DNA of 14,873 nucleotides from Candidatus Cloacimonadota bacterium (GTDB lineage Bacteria > Cloacimonadota > Cloacimonadia > Cloacimonadales > Cloacimonadaceae). The notes beneath the pieces are model-generated. The model saw only the letters and a program-made list of their open reading frames with translations. It searched no databases and was not told where the DNA came from. Each line of letters begins with the position of its first letter. Within the stretch, counting starts at the first letter, position 1. Location of the stretch: positions 1 through 14,873 of the forward strand of contig JAQVMI010000010.1 of assembly GCA_028703735.1 (NCBI GenBank). The letters run 5' to 3'. A program made the translations under genes and the position numbers. Shown here piece after piece: positions 1 to 7,723 of the stretch.

Positions 1-531
1 ACCCCGAACCCCGCCGGGGGTCATATACATGTGATAAATACGTGCTCCTGTCCATTCTTCAAAGAGATCAAGCACAAAATCTCTGTGTGCCAAACACCAT
101 TGTGCCACAGTTCCCATACCAAAAGCACCACTCTGTCCCCCTGTCCACATCAGAAAACTGGCAAGACGTGAAAGCTCTAAGTTTAGCGTACGCAACCACA
201 CAGCACGTTCGGGTATTTCCACACCCAGAAGCTCTTCCACTGCTGCGGCAAAGAGGTATTCGTTAGTATCAGGCTCCGGAACACAAATTCTGCACACTAT
301 GGGAAAACAATTTATATACCTTCTGCGTTCCATTAGTTTTTCGAAGCCACGATGCAGGTAACCTACATGTGTATTGCAATTTACCACCTGGTCACCGCAG
401 ATATCAAGCTCCAGGCTCATGTTTCCGGTAACTCCGGGGTGTTGGGGACCCTGCCACATTTTTAGGTATTTCTGGCTGTCCAGGTCGTAAACTGATTTTC
501 CGTTTACTATGGGTGGATACTTGCTTTCCAT
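1..531 (-). CDS. mbxL: NuoD/MbxL-like large subunit of an MBS/MBH-type complex (partial, C-terminus off window)
   Basis: This is the N-terminal 177 residues of the 49-kDa/NuoD family, which includes [NiFe]-hydrogenase large subunits; the gene runs off the window at base 1. The family opening WQGPQHPG lies near residues 26-33, followed by HVGYLHRGFEKLMERR (about 55-70), typical of NuoD. In hydrogenases the next motif is RxCxxC; here it reads R81-I82-C83-V84-P85-E86, so the first cysteine is kept and the second is replaced by Glu, while N89-E90 matches the NE pair of NuoD. An ungapped alignment back from AVEELLG (97-103) supports this register. The half-lost metal site argues against a normal [NiFe] hydrogenase and for an Mbx/MBS-like enzyme. 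The C-terminal cysteine pair is outside the window. ATG at 531 follows the stop of the NuoC-like gene by one base, with GAGGA five to six bases upstream. In the complex this subunit would sit at the quinone/sulfur/NiFe-type active site beside the NuoB-like subunit. Confidence 0.93.
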   Translation of the reverse strand, partial: MESKYPPIVNGKSVYDLDSQKYLKMWQGPQHPGVTGNMSLELDICGDQVVNCNTHVGYLHRGFEKLMERRRYINCFPIVCRICVPEPDTNEYLFAAAVEELLGVEIPERAVWLRTLNLELSRLASFLMWTGGQSGAFGMGTVAQWCLAHRDFVLDLFEEWTGARIYHMYMTPGGVRG

Positions 532-532
532 A

Positions 533-1060
533 TCAATCCTCGGGGTAAAGCTGTTCTTTCATATATTGTTCCGGCTCTTTGTGTTGCCGTTCGCGGTTGC
601 TATAGGTGTCTTCGCAATAAACCTTGGTATCAAAATCCCTGCGCATGGGGGGTGGACCCTGCCAGCCTTCCAAAATCATCGGTTTATAAACGCCTGGGCT
701 ACCGGGAAAATCTATACCAAACATCTCATGCAATTCCCGCTGATAAACCCTTGCCTGTTCCCACAGGTGATGCATGGAATCCATCACAGGGTTGTCTCGG
801 GGGATAAATACGAAGATGCCCAAATCAGTTTTAGTAGCGTAATTATGCAGCAGGTATGTAACCTGAAACTTGCCATCTTCCAGCCAATCCACGCAGGTTA
901 CCATTACCAAATGAGTGTATCCGTGAATATCCCTGAGGTGCGTAAGCAGGCTTACCAACTGGCTGCTGGTTGCGGTAACAAAAGCTTGATTGTCCCGCTT
1001 GGATTGGTAATCTGTCAGCTCGAATTGCTTACTTAAGGTGTTAAATAGTTCTTTCATCAT
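533..1060 (-). CDS. mbxK: NuoC/MbxK-like 30-kDa subunit
   Basis: This is a complex I 30-kDa subunit homologue of about 175 residues. The family signature is clear in the C-terminal half: RELHEMFGIDFPGSP, followed by the LEGWQGPPPMRRDF stretch. It is a structural subunit of the peripheral arm that binds the NuoD-like subunit and carries no cofactor itself. The longest frame would start at TTG 1069 and overlap the NuoB-like gene by seven bases, but no ribosome binding site precedes it. ATG at 1060 or the adjacent ATG at 1057 is preferred because TAGGA lies just upstream, best spaced for 1057. The ORF stops one base before the NuoD-like start, so the two are translationally coupled. NuoC and NuoD are separate genes here, not fused as in some bacteria. 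Confidence 0.94.
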   Translation of the reverse strand: MMKELFNTLSKQFELTDYQSKRDNQAFVTATSSQLVSLLTHLRDIHGYTHLVMVTCVDWLEDGKFQVTYLLHNYATKTDLGIFVFIPRDNPVMDSMHHLWEQARVYQRELHEMFGIDFPGSPGVYKPMILEGWQGPPPMRRDFDTKVYCEDTYSNRERQHKEPEQYMKEQLYPED

Positions 1061-1062
1061 TC

Positions 1063-1761
1063 CTACCAATTATAATCCGGCATATTCCAGTCTTTGATCA
1101 CACTTTTCTGGTTTTCTTTATACCAATCGAATTTCTCCGCATACAGGTTCTGCCCTTCGGCTTTACCTGCTTTTATCAGTTCTTTCAGTTTGGAAAAACC
1201 AGCCAATACAGCTTCCGGACGTGGCATACATCCGGTAACATATACATCCACGGGGATGTATTCGTCTATGCGCTTAACCGTGTTATAAGAATCCCAATAC
1301 ATGCCACCATTTATAGCGCAGGAGCATACTGCCACCACAAACTTGGGTCCCTGCATCTGTTCGTAGCTGCGTACTATGCGTTTTAGGGTTTTGATAGATA
1401 CATAGCCACCAATCATAAACACGGAGGCTTGCCTGGGGGTGGGACGTGGCTGCATACCCAATCTGCTTATATCGTATCTGGCAGTAACCAGAGGGCGCAA
1501 TTCAATAGCACCGCAACCTGTACCAAATGCCAATATCCACAGGCTGTTAGAACGAGCCCAATTGAAGAAATTCTCCATAATCTGCCAGCTTTTCTTAGCT
1601 GGTTGGGGACGCGCATCACAAAACCAATCCTGTTCTTCTTCCGATAATCCGGCGTTGGTTAAGGATTTATCGTCTTTGCGCCAATCCGGATAATCCGCTA
1701 TAGGTGTTTGGGATACTTCCACCGTGAGATTACTATCATTTTTTATATCGTCATCTTTCAT
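1063..1761 (-). CDS. mbxJ: NuoB/MbxJ-like small subunit with altered cluster cysteines
   Basis: This is a 20-kDa/PSST-family electron-transfer subunit of 232 residues, with an acidic N-terminal extension of about 60 residues before the conserved core. The core motifs are FGTGCGAIEL (79-88), LGMQPRPTPRQA (101-112), VCSCAINGGMY (145-155) and TGCMPRPEA (176-184). In complex I the first motif carries two adjacent cysteines (ACCAxE); here it is C83-G84, so one ligand is missing. Instead an extra cysteine, C146, stands two residues before the conserved C148; C178 completes the set. The subunit should hold the proximal [4Fe-4S] cluster next to the NuoD-like active site, either with three conserved ligands, or four if C146 substitutes. 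That resembles the site-differentiated cluster reported for archaeal MBS. The ATG lies 12 bases after the NuoH stop, with GGAG eight bases upstream. Confidence 0.95.
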   Translation of the reverse strand: MKDDDIKNDSNLTVEVSQTPIADYPDWRKDDKSLTNAGLSEEEQDWFCDARPQPAKKSWQIMENFFNWARSNSLWILAFGTGCGAIELRPLVTARYDISRLGMQPRPTPRQASVFMIGGYVSIKTLKRIVRSYEQMQGPKFVVAVCSCAINGGMYWDSYNTVKRIDEYIPVDVYVTGCMPRPEAVLAGFSKLKELIKAGKAEGQNLYAEKFDWYKENQKSVIKDWNMPDYNW

Positions 1762-1773
1762 GCATCATACTCC

Positions 1774-2682
1774 TTAAAAGCTGAAAAGCAGCACAGAGAT
1801 TATTCCCAATATAGTGGGATAGGTAAGGAAAAAGCGGATGGAATCCTCTGTTCTAAAGCGTGGATAGGCTGCCCCTACAAACACGCTAAACATGTATATC
1901 CAGAATGTCTTTAACATCAGGATGAGCAGGTTTGTGGCACCTCCAAAGAACAAGTTCATAAACAGCACCAGCTTTGCTCCGGCAAAAATGCCTCTATTTG
2001 TGGCAAGCATGCCGAGGAAGGAACTGTGATACTCTGTAGGAGGTCCTATGGGAATCTCCTGAGGAGCAATTACTACAGAGAAAGGATTATACATATTCAT
2101 GCCCAACATGGAAATCATCGCGGTAATCACAGCCAAGGGATTGGTAAAGAGCGTCCAGCGTAGAAATCCACCTTGCTGTGCTGCTACTATTTCGGTGATA
2201 TTAAGCGTGCCATATTGTGCCACCAAGCTTATCACAGACAATGCAAAGGGAACTTCGAAAGCAGTCATTTGTGCTAAGCCGCGGCTTACTGCAATAGCAG
2301 AATAGGGATGACCACCTTCTCCGGCACCCAGTGCCATACCAAGCTGACCAAAGAAGATGAAATACATCACTAAGAGCACATCGCCGCTAAGCGAGAAATT
2401 AGAGAAATATGCAGAGCCAAACAGCACCGGGATAAACATGTAGGTGCCAATGCCACCGGCTATGCGAAACACGGGACCTAAGTAGAACATAATCCCATGG
2501 GTGATGGCTGTGCGCTTGGCATTATTCTTGATAATATCTATAAAAGGCTGCCAGACTGGAGGTCCCAGCCTTCCCTGCACGCGGGCAAAGATTTTATGCA
2601 CCATTCCATTAAGGGTTAAGCCCCAAACGGTTACCACCCCCAAAGAAATGAATGCCCAGAATACCTTAAATGCGATGCTCAT
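1774..2682 (-). CDS. mbxM: NuoH/MbxM-like membrane subunit
   Basis: This is a 302-residue polytopic membrane protein of the ND1/NuoH family, the subunit that joins the redox arm to the membrane arm. The cytoplasmic loop motif RVQGRLGPPVWQPFIDIIK (about residues 34-52) is diagnostic. So are GEGGHPYSAIAVSRGLAQMT, with charged and polar residues of the entry channel, and a later loop PQEIPIGPPTEYHSSF, which corresponds to the NuoH EAELV/GY region. The family length is about 300-330 residues, so it looks complete. The start codon overlaps the stop of the double antiporter gene as TAATG. In the Pyrococcus mbx operon the M gene also follows H', whereas in mbh it lies near the end; the order here is of mbx type. 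Confidence 0.95.
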   Translation of the reverse strand: MSIAFKVFWAFISLGVVTVWGLTLNGMVHKIFARVQGRLGPPVWQPFIDIIKNNAKRTAITHGIMFYLGPVFRIAGGIGTYMFIPVLFGSAYFSNFSLSGDVLLVMYFIFFGQLGMALGAGEGGHPYSAIAVSRGLAQMTAFEVPFALSVISLVAQYGTLNITEIVAAQQGGFLRWTLFTNPLAVITAMISMLGMNMYNPFSVVIAPQEIPIGPPTEYHSSFLGMLATNRGIFAGAKLVLFMNLFFGGATNLLILMLKTFWIYMFSVFVGAAYPRFRTEDSIRFFLTYPTILGIISVLLFSF

Positions 2683-5600
2683 TACTTCACCCCCAGAAGC
2701 AGATATAGGAAGATTGTGTACAGGAAGATGTGTAGCATATAGGTTTGACCGTTGCCGGTATAGATTCTTGCCAAGGTGGCTGATAGGGAATGGAATCCTT
2801 CTGCTACACCTTTATAAAAAGCAGTCACCCGCGGTTTAACCAAGAAACCCAGTGCTTTTTCGTAATGGGCGAACATATTATAGGCAAAATGAGTTGTCCA
2901 GGGTTTATAAGGACGTTCTGCGGCAAACACTATATTGAATTGCTTCACCTTCTGTGTTCTGGCATTTACCAACAGAAGCCAAATAAGCGGAATTATAAAC
3001 ACACCCATGGTAACATACATCACCAGATTGCCGTTCCAGTTACCATGAAGGGTGGGTGAATTCAGCACTAAATTATAGCCATCCCAATTAAGCCATTCCG
3101 GCTTGGCGATATAATCCCCCACAGCCAAAGAAAGAGGCTTTGTGATAATATTGGGGAAAACAGATATTGCCATGATAGCCATAATGAAGATTCCCTGTGG
3201 GATGATAAGCCAGATTGGTGCTTCTTTCACATCCTTCTGGTTAGGTTTTGCCTGCCCCAAAAACACTGTGTGGATAAGGCGATACAGATACAGGAAAGCA
3301 ATGGCACTGGAGAAGAACACCAGGGCAGTCTGCAAATAGCGTCCTTGCTCCAATAGCGAGGTATAGATAAACCACTTAGAGCCAAAGCCACTTAAAGGGG
3401 GAACCCCTGAAACAGCAATAATACCCATTAGAACGCTGATAAAGGCAATTGGCATCTTCTTGATTAAACCACCCATTTCATACATATTGCGGGTTCCGGT
3501 TCTTAAAAATACCGCTGCCATTGCCATGAAGATAAGCCCCTTGAAGAACAGATGATTAACGGCAAGATACAGGGCTGAAACCCATCCCAAGTGTGTCATA
3601 AGCGATAAACCCACCACTATATAGCCAAGCTGGCTCATACTGGAATATGCAAGCAGCTTTTTGGCATCCTCCTGAAAAACCGCCATCAGAGCACCAAAGA
3701 AAGCAGTGAACACACCAATCCAGCCTAAAGCCATCATGCTTATGCTACTTGAAGATACAAATCTGGATATCAAGATTAACACCATTAACAAACCAAAAAC
3801 TCCTGCCTTGGAGAGCACCGAGGATAGAATGCTGCTGGTTTCGTCATCTGCCTCACTATATGCCGCAGGTAACCAGTAATGAACCCCCACTGCACCCATT
3901 TTTATCAAAAATGCTACCCCAAGAAGCAGTGCAGGAAGCCAATCTATAGCCATAAAATTCGCTTGCAGAATTATTAGATAACCCTCTACAGTATTTGGCA
4001 TCATTGAGAATCCCGCTAACATCAAATAAGCCCCAAAAGAAGAGAATACTATAAAAAGCAGTGCTGCCACTCTGGCTTTTTTCCCCTTTAGAATAAGCAG
4101 GTAGGCAGCAAGTGTCATCAGTTCCCAAGCTAAGAAAAATTGTAATTTGGTGCTTGCCAGAACAATGTTACCCAGGGCAAAAATTAACATAGTAAGTGAT
4201 GGGAAAAATCCTTCTGCTGCCCCCTGGTAACGCATAAAGGCAAATATTTGCACGATACTTCCCCCCACAAGGATTAGGGCAAATAATTGCCCCATAAGCG
4301 GAAGAGGAGGTAGAAGCACAAACCATCCCCATAGAGATAGAGCGGCAATGGCAAGAACCCCTTTCAGTTTTACGGGAAGGATGTCTATAAGTCCAAACAA
4401 AATGAAAGCCATTATTGGATAGATGCTATTAGTACCTATTTGTGGATACATCAGGGTGAGGTAATAAGATACCGATGCTAATCCAAGGGCAGATACCATT
4501 AGCGGAAACAGCTTACTGAACGGCTTTTCCAGAGTGCTTTGGCTTTCGCCCTTTGCAGCAAAACCCAGCCACCGCATAAGGTAAACCACTTCCAACAGCG
4601 AACCTATCAATAAACCCGCCATCCACATCCAGGCTTGGGAAGCTCCAAAAATCTGGATAATCTGCCATTTGGCAAAGAACGAAGGAAAGGGTGGAAACCC
4701 CATTAAGGCTACTGCGAATATTCCGAAAATTATCAGCAAACCGCTATCGGAACGCAAAACACTCCAATCCTGCAAATTATTCCGCTTTGTTACGCCACAA
4801 AGCCAAAACAAGCCGGACTTTGCGAATAAATTTGTAATAAACAAGCCTAAGGCAATTCTTAATACCATCCCCTGCGGTAAGCCAAGCAAAGACAAAGCAC
4901 CCAGGCTGAACACCAAAAGACCTGTTTGAGCAGTGGATGAATAACCCAGTAACCGGCTGGCGTTTTTCTGCCTTAAAGCGATTAAATTTCCAAAAACGAA
5001 GCTGATTAAACCTGCGCCTGTTAAAATCTCTAATAGTGCCGGAGTGAACAAGGGCATCAGTTTGTAGTATAGAAACAAGATAGCAGCAGTATTCACCGAG
5101 GAAATTAAGGACGCTACTCCCTTATCTGCAGATTGGTATAGATCCAGAGCCCATCCGTTTGCCGGAAATGGCTTTAGCTCTATAAAAACTCCAATTGCCA
5201 TCAAAAACAAAGCGACAGTATATCCGGGAGTTTTTATAGGAGACAGGGATAGCCAGGTATCTATATTTAGTGTTCCGGTATAACGATAGGCAAGCACAAT
5301 GCCAATTAGAAACAGAGTGCTGGATATTCCACCTGCCAACATGTATTTAATGCCGGCAACAAGAGAATTCTTATTCTGATCTACCGCAATAATGGCATAG
5401 GTGGCTATAGAAAGGATTTCCAGAAAAACAAAGGAATTGAATATATCCCTGGTAAGCACCAAGCCATTAGCCCCTAAAAGCACCAATAGATATAGAGCAA
5501 TCGCCTGAGCACCGCTTTGCAAAAACCGCCGGTACAGATAGCTTGCCCCCAAAAATCCAAACAGATTTAACAAAGCAACCAGAACAGCCTCTACTACCCC

Positions 5601-5828
5601 GAATTGTAAAGAAATGGATAATGGAGCAGAGAAACCTGCACTGAAAACCACTACAGACAGATTAGGGTTATATAGTAAAGTATTTAGCTGCCAAAATCCC
5701 ATACCGCTGGCAATTAGCAGAACTGCATATATGGTATAGATGCTAATTTTTCGGTGCAGTTTATCCAAAAGCGCAATAAGGAATGCAGTAATTAAGAACA
5801 TGGCGAGCAAGAGCATTGGGTTTACCAT
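2682..5828 (-). CDS. Fused double MrpD/NuoL-type antiporter subunit (MbxH-MbxH' fusion) with MbhI-like tail
   Basis: This single 1048-residue membrane protein contains two complete Proton_antipo_M modules. Module 1 (about 1-465) has the TM5-type glutamate E137 in FVFLEI, the TM7-type lysine K219 in ELKPFP, an LLGYSSTAQTG loop at 293-303 and the TM12-type lysine K337. Module 2 (about 466-925) repeats the pattern with E569 in AWEL, K643 in FLIKMG, K674, LLAYSSMSQLG at 725-735 and K763 in FFKG. Residues about 930-1048 add a membrane segment, a polar helix stretch and a last membrane segment, as expected for the lateral-helix part of MbhI/NuoL. Both modules keep the residues used for ion translocation, so two pumping units are predicted. 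Archaeal mbx operons encode H and H' as separate genes; here they are one. The start overlaps the MrpC-like gene by seven bases and has GAGGAG six bases upstream. No internal stop or frame change is seen. Confidence 0.93.
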   Translation of the reverse strand: MVNPMLLLAMFLITAFLIALLDKLHRKISIYTIYAVLLIASGMGFWQLNTLLYNPNLSVVVFSAGFSAPLSISLQFGVVEAVLVALLNLFGFLGASYLYRRFLQSGAQAIALYLLVLLGANGLVLTRDIFNSFVFLEILSIATYAIIAVDQNKNSLVAGIKYMLAGGISSTLFLIGIVLAYRYTGTLNIDTWLSLSPIKTPGYTVALFLMAIGVFIELKPFPANGWALDLYQSADKGVASLISSVNTAAILFLYYKLMPLFTPALLEILTGAGLISFVFGNLIALRQKNASRLLGYSSTAQTGLLVFSLGALSLLGLPQGMVLRIALGLFITNLFAKSGLFWLCGVTKRNNLQDWSVLRSDSGLLIIFGIFAVALMGFPPFPSFFAKWQIIQIFGASQAWMWMAGLLIGSLLEVVYLMRWLGFAAKGESQSTLEKPFSKLFPLMVSALGLASVSYYLTLMYPQIGTNSIYPIMAFILFGLIDILPVKLKGVLAIAALSLWGWFVLLPPLPLMGQLFALILVGGSIVQIFAFMRYQGAAEGFFPSLTMLIFALGNIVLASTKLQFFLAWELMTLAAYLLILKGKKARVAALLFIVFSSFGAYLMLAGFSMMPNTVEGYLIILQANFMAIDWLPALLLGVAFLIKMGAVGVHYWLPAAYSEADDETSSILSSVLSKAGVFGLLMVLILISRFVSSSSISMMALGWIGVFTAFFGALMAVFQEDAKKLLAYSSMSQLGYIVVGLSLMTHLGWVSALYLAVNHLFFKGLIFMAMAAVFLRTGTRNMYEMGGLIKKMPIAFISVLMGIIAVSGVPPLSGFGSKWFIYTSLLEQGRYLQTALVFFSSAIAFLYLYRLIHTVFLGQAKPNQKDVKEAPIWLIIPQGIFIMAIMAISVFPNIITKPLSLAVGDYIAKPEWLNWDGYNLVLNSPTLHGNWNGNLVMYVTMGVFIIPLIWLLLVNARTQKVKQFNIVFAAERPYKPWTTHFAYNMFAHYEKALGFLVKPRVTAFYKGVAEGFHSLSATLARIYTGNGQTYMLHIFLYTIFLYLLLGVK

Positions 5829-6193
5829 TTTAGCTCCTCATAATCATTGATATTCAGGCTATTACCAACCTTATACAGCCTGACTGCAAAGCTTAGAAGC
5901 AAAGCAGTAACTGCCAGCCCGATAACGATTGCAGTTAATACCAGTGCCGAAGGAACCGGATCCACTACCTTTCCAAGTACCTGAATCCCCCCTTCTGCAT
6001 TTTGGCTAATATTCACAGCCTTATCTACTATTGGGGCAGTGGCATGCTTCACATAGCCAATTGCCACAATCACCAGATGTGTGCCTGTATCAAGAATGGA
6101 AAATCCAATAATTATCCTGATGATGTTCTTCTTGATTAACATAGCCCATATCCCGATTAACATCAGCAATAATCCACAGATTAGCACCATCAT
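5822..6193 (-). CDS. mrpC: MrpC/MnhC (MbxG, NuoK-like) subunit
   Basis: This is a small NuoK-like protein of 123 residues with three predicted membrane segments (about 2-20, 25-45 and 75-105). The sequence IIIGFSILDTGTHLVIVAIGY is typical of MnhC/NuoK. A central polar insert (about 50-75) precedes DPVPSALVLTAIVIGLAVTA, the conserved DPLPQALVLTAIVI-type motif of the family. It packs between the MrpB-like and MrpD-like subunits and takes part in the lateral ion path. The start overlaps the upstream stop as ATGA, with GGAGGTA nine bases before. A second ATG follows directly, so the start could be one codon later. Confidence 0.94.
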   Translation of the reverse strand: MMVLICGLLLMLIGIWAMLIKKNIIRIIIGFSILDTGTHLVIVAIGYVKHATAPIVDKAVNISQNAEGGIQVLGKVVDPVPSALVLTAIVIGLAVTALLLSFAVRLYKVGNSLNINDYEELKW

Positions 6194-6888
6194 AATTCGG
6201 TACCTCCGTGTTGCAGGGAATCTATCACGCTACAAAGCTCCGAACCTCCCTTTATCCCGATTATGCTGTAAATTATTGGCACAGCCCCGGTAGATACAAT
6301 ATCCAGCCACTTTCCTGCAGGTAAATAGCGGGGGTCTAAGAAAGAATTTGCACCCAGTAGCACCAAACCTGCCAAACCCAATAACACATAGATAAAGCCG
6401 GATATGGATTCACTGAAATGGATCAGATTATGTGAAAAATGAAAACTGATGTTTGCCATCACAAGTAACAAAAAGCCAGAGGCAATTACTACCCCTCCTT
6501 GAAACCCACCACCGGGACTAAGATGTCCATGAGCAAAAATATACACTCCAAACAGAACTATCAGAGGTGTTAGTAGTGAGGCACCGGTACACAGAATCTC
6601 GGAGCACTTTCTCCTGTGGTTAACCATATCATGCTTGCGTTTTAGCAAAAATCCAACTCCCGCAGTAGCCAAAAATAGCACCGTAACTTCACCCAGGGTA
6701 TCTAAACCACGGTAGGTAACTACAATAGCGGTAACAACATTTGGCATATTTAGCTCATTCACCGATCCTTGAACATAGCTTGTGGCAAGCGGATTAAGCT
6801 TGGTGGGAGTGCTAAACTCCATCACAAACGGGAGAAAGATGTAGCCAATGCCAATAATAGCCACAAAAACCAATAAATACTTAATCAT
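6190..6888 (-). CDS. MbhE + MrpB/MnhB fusion protein (MbxF-like)
   Basis: This is a 232-residue membrane protein with two parts. Residues 1-85 resemble MbhE, the last segment of MrpA: an N-terminal hydrophobic helix, then VVTYRGLDTLGEVTVLFLA (about 57-75), the conserved RGxDTLGE signature. Residues about 95-230 are an MnhB domain with HGHLSPGGGFQGGVVIASG, the family's most conserved motif. In Pyrococcus mbh these parts are separate genes (mbhE, mbhF). The mbx operon lists no mbxE, which would fit a joined protein, though I have not aligned it. The start overlaps the DUF4040 gene by eight bases, within GGAGGAGAGGATG. Confidence 0.92.
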   Translation of the reverse strand: MIKYLLVFVAIIGIGYIFLPFVMEFSTPTKLNPLATSYVQGSVNELNMPNVVTAIVVTYRGLDTLGEVTVLFLATAGVGFLLKRKHDMVNHRRKCSEILCTGASLLTPLIVLFGVYIFAHGHLSPGGGFQGGVVIASGFLLLVMANISFHFSHNLIHFSESISGFIYVLLGLAGLVLLGANSFLDPRYLPAGKWLDIVSTGAVPIIYSIIGIKGGSELCSVIDSLQHGGTEL

Positions 6889-7129
6889 CCTCTCCTCCTT
6901 TTACATGCTTCATCGCATACAAAAAAACCACAGTGGTAAGCCCTGCCCCAATTGTTGCTTCGGTCATTGCCACATCTGGTGCTGCCATTAATAAATAGAT
7001 TATGGATGCGGAGAGACTTATAATCCCCGAAGCAATTAAGGCGGTTATGGTTTTTTTGGTAAACACAGCATAAACAGCGGCACCAAGGCTAATAACAATC
7101 AACAGGATTAAGGCAAATATCTCAGGCAT
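6881..7129 (-). CDS. mbxD: MbhD-like DUF4040 subunit (MrpA C-terminal region)
   Basis: This is an 82-residue protein with three predicted membrane helices. The motif APDVAMTEATIGAGLTTVVF (about residues 50-69) is the DUF4040 signature shared by MbhD and the C-terminal part of MrpA. It bears the acidic D/E pair in a membrane segment that contributes to the ion path. It overlaps the MrpG gene by eight bases and the MbhE+MrpB gene by eight bases. No full-length MrpA exists here; this and the next gene together replace its C-terminal region, as in MBH/MBS complexes. Confidence 0.93.
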   Translation of the reverse strand: MPEIFALILLIVISLGAAVYAVFTKKTITALIASGIISLSASIIYLLMAAPDVAMTEATIGAGLTTVVFLYAMKHVKGGEDD

Positions 7130-7457
7130 CTTGCTCCTCCACTTTATCGTCCGCCAAATTATCTCTGATAGATCTATCGGTTAGTTTTATTCCCGAAAAA
7201 TGCGCTGCCCTTGCCAAGGCACTGGAACTGATAGGATTTGTAAAAAGCACAAACAAGATCAATAAAAGTATCTTGGGCAGCCAGGCAGTATTAGCCAATC
7301 CAATTCCCAGCAAAGTCATCATCGTCCCCAAGGTTGTGGCTTTTGTTCCAGCTTGCATGCGATTGTAAACATCTGGCATCCTTAGCACACCCATTGAACC
7401 CAAGAATAAAAATAGGGCACCTAACAGGCTAATAATTGAAGCTATAAAAAGCATCAT
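7122..7457 (-). CDS. mrpG: MrpG/MnhG (MbxC) subunit
   Basis: This is a 111-residue MnhG-family protein. It shows the conserved GVLRMPDVYNRMQAGTKATT segment (about 23-42), then LFTNPISSSALARAA (about 71-85), both hallmarks of the family. Three membrane helices are predicted, followed by a charged C-terminal tail. The ATGA overlap with the MrpF gene implies translational coupling. It forms the sodium/proton antiporter-like end of the membrane arm with MrpE and MrpF. Confidence 0.95.
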   Translation of the reverse strand: MMLFIASIISLLGALFLFLGSMGVLRMPDVYNRMQAGTKATTLGTMMTLLGIGLANTAWLPKILLLILFVLFTNPISSSALARAAHFSGIKLTDRSIRDNLADDKVEEQDA

Positions 7458-7723
7458 AATCCACCTTCCAAGTAACGGGCTACGGAAATCACACCTAAAA
7501 AACTAAGCAGAGCATAAACCAGAGCTACATCTACATACACTATTCTGCCAGCCCTCATCGCTATCTGAATAATAAGGTTTATTCCACAAATAGTAATAAC
7601 ATCCAGGGCTACTACCCTATCGGCAGCAGTGGGACCCAGGTAAAACCTGATAAAGCTTAACAATATGGCTATTAGGGAAATGTAATAGGCAATATCGAAT
7701 ATTATGTAGGCGTATTCAACCAT
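7454..7723 (-). CDS. mrpF: MrpF/MnhF (MbxB) subunit
   Basis: This is an 89-residue protein with three membrane helices and the MnhF signature GPTAADRVVALDVITICG (about residues 30-47), including the conserved aspartates used in ion passage. The start lies inside the end of the MrpE gene, with an eight-base overlap and a strong GGAGGTGA ribosome binding site upstream. Confidence 0.95.
   Translation of the reverse strand: MVEYAYIIFDIAYYISLIAILLSFIRFYLGPTAADRVVALDVITICGINLIIQIAMRAGRIVYVDVALVYALLSFLGVISVARYLEGGL

Noticed and set aside
1..25. GC-rich CCCCGCCGGGG palindrome at the window start as a terminator
   Set aside because: It lies inside the NuoD-like coding sequence and encodes PGGVRG; no T-run follows in the direction of transcription.
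509..1036. Plus-strand frame of 175 residues
   Set aside because: It lies opposite the NuoC-like gene, whose protein has the clear family signature; this frame is a shadow.
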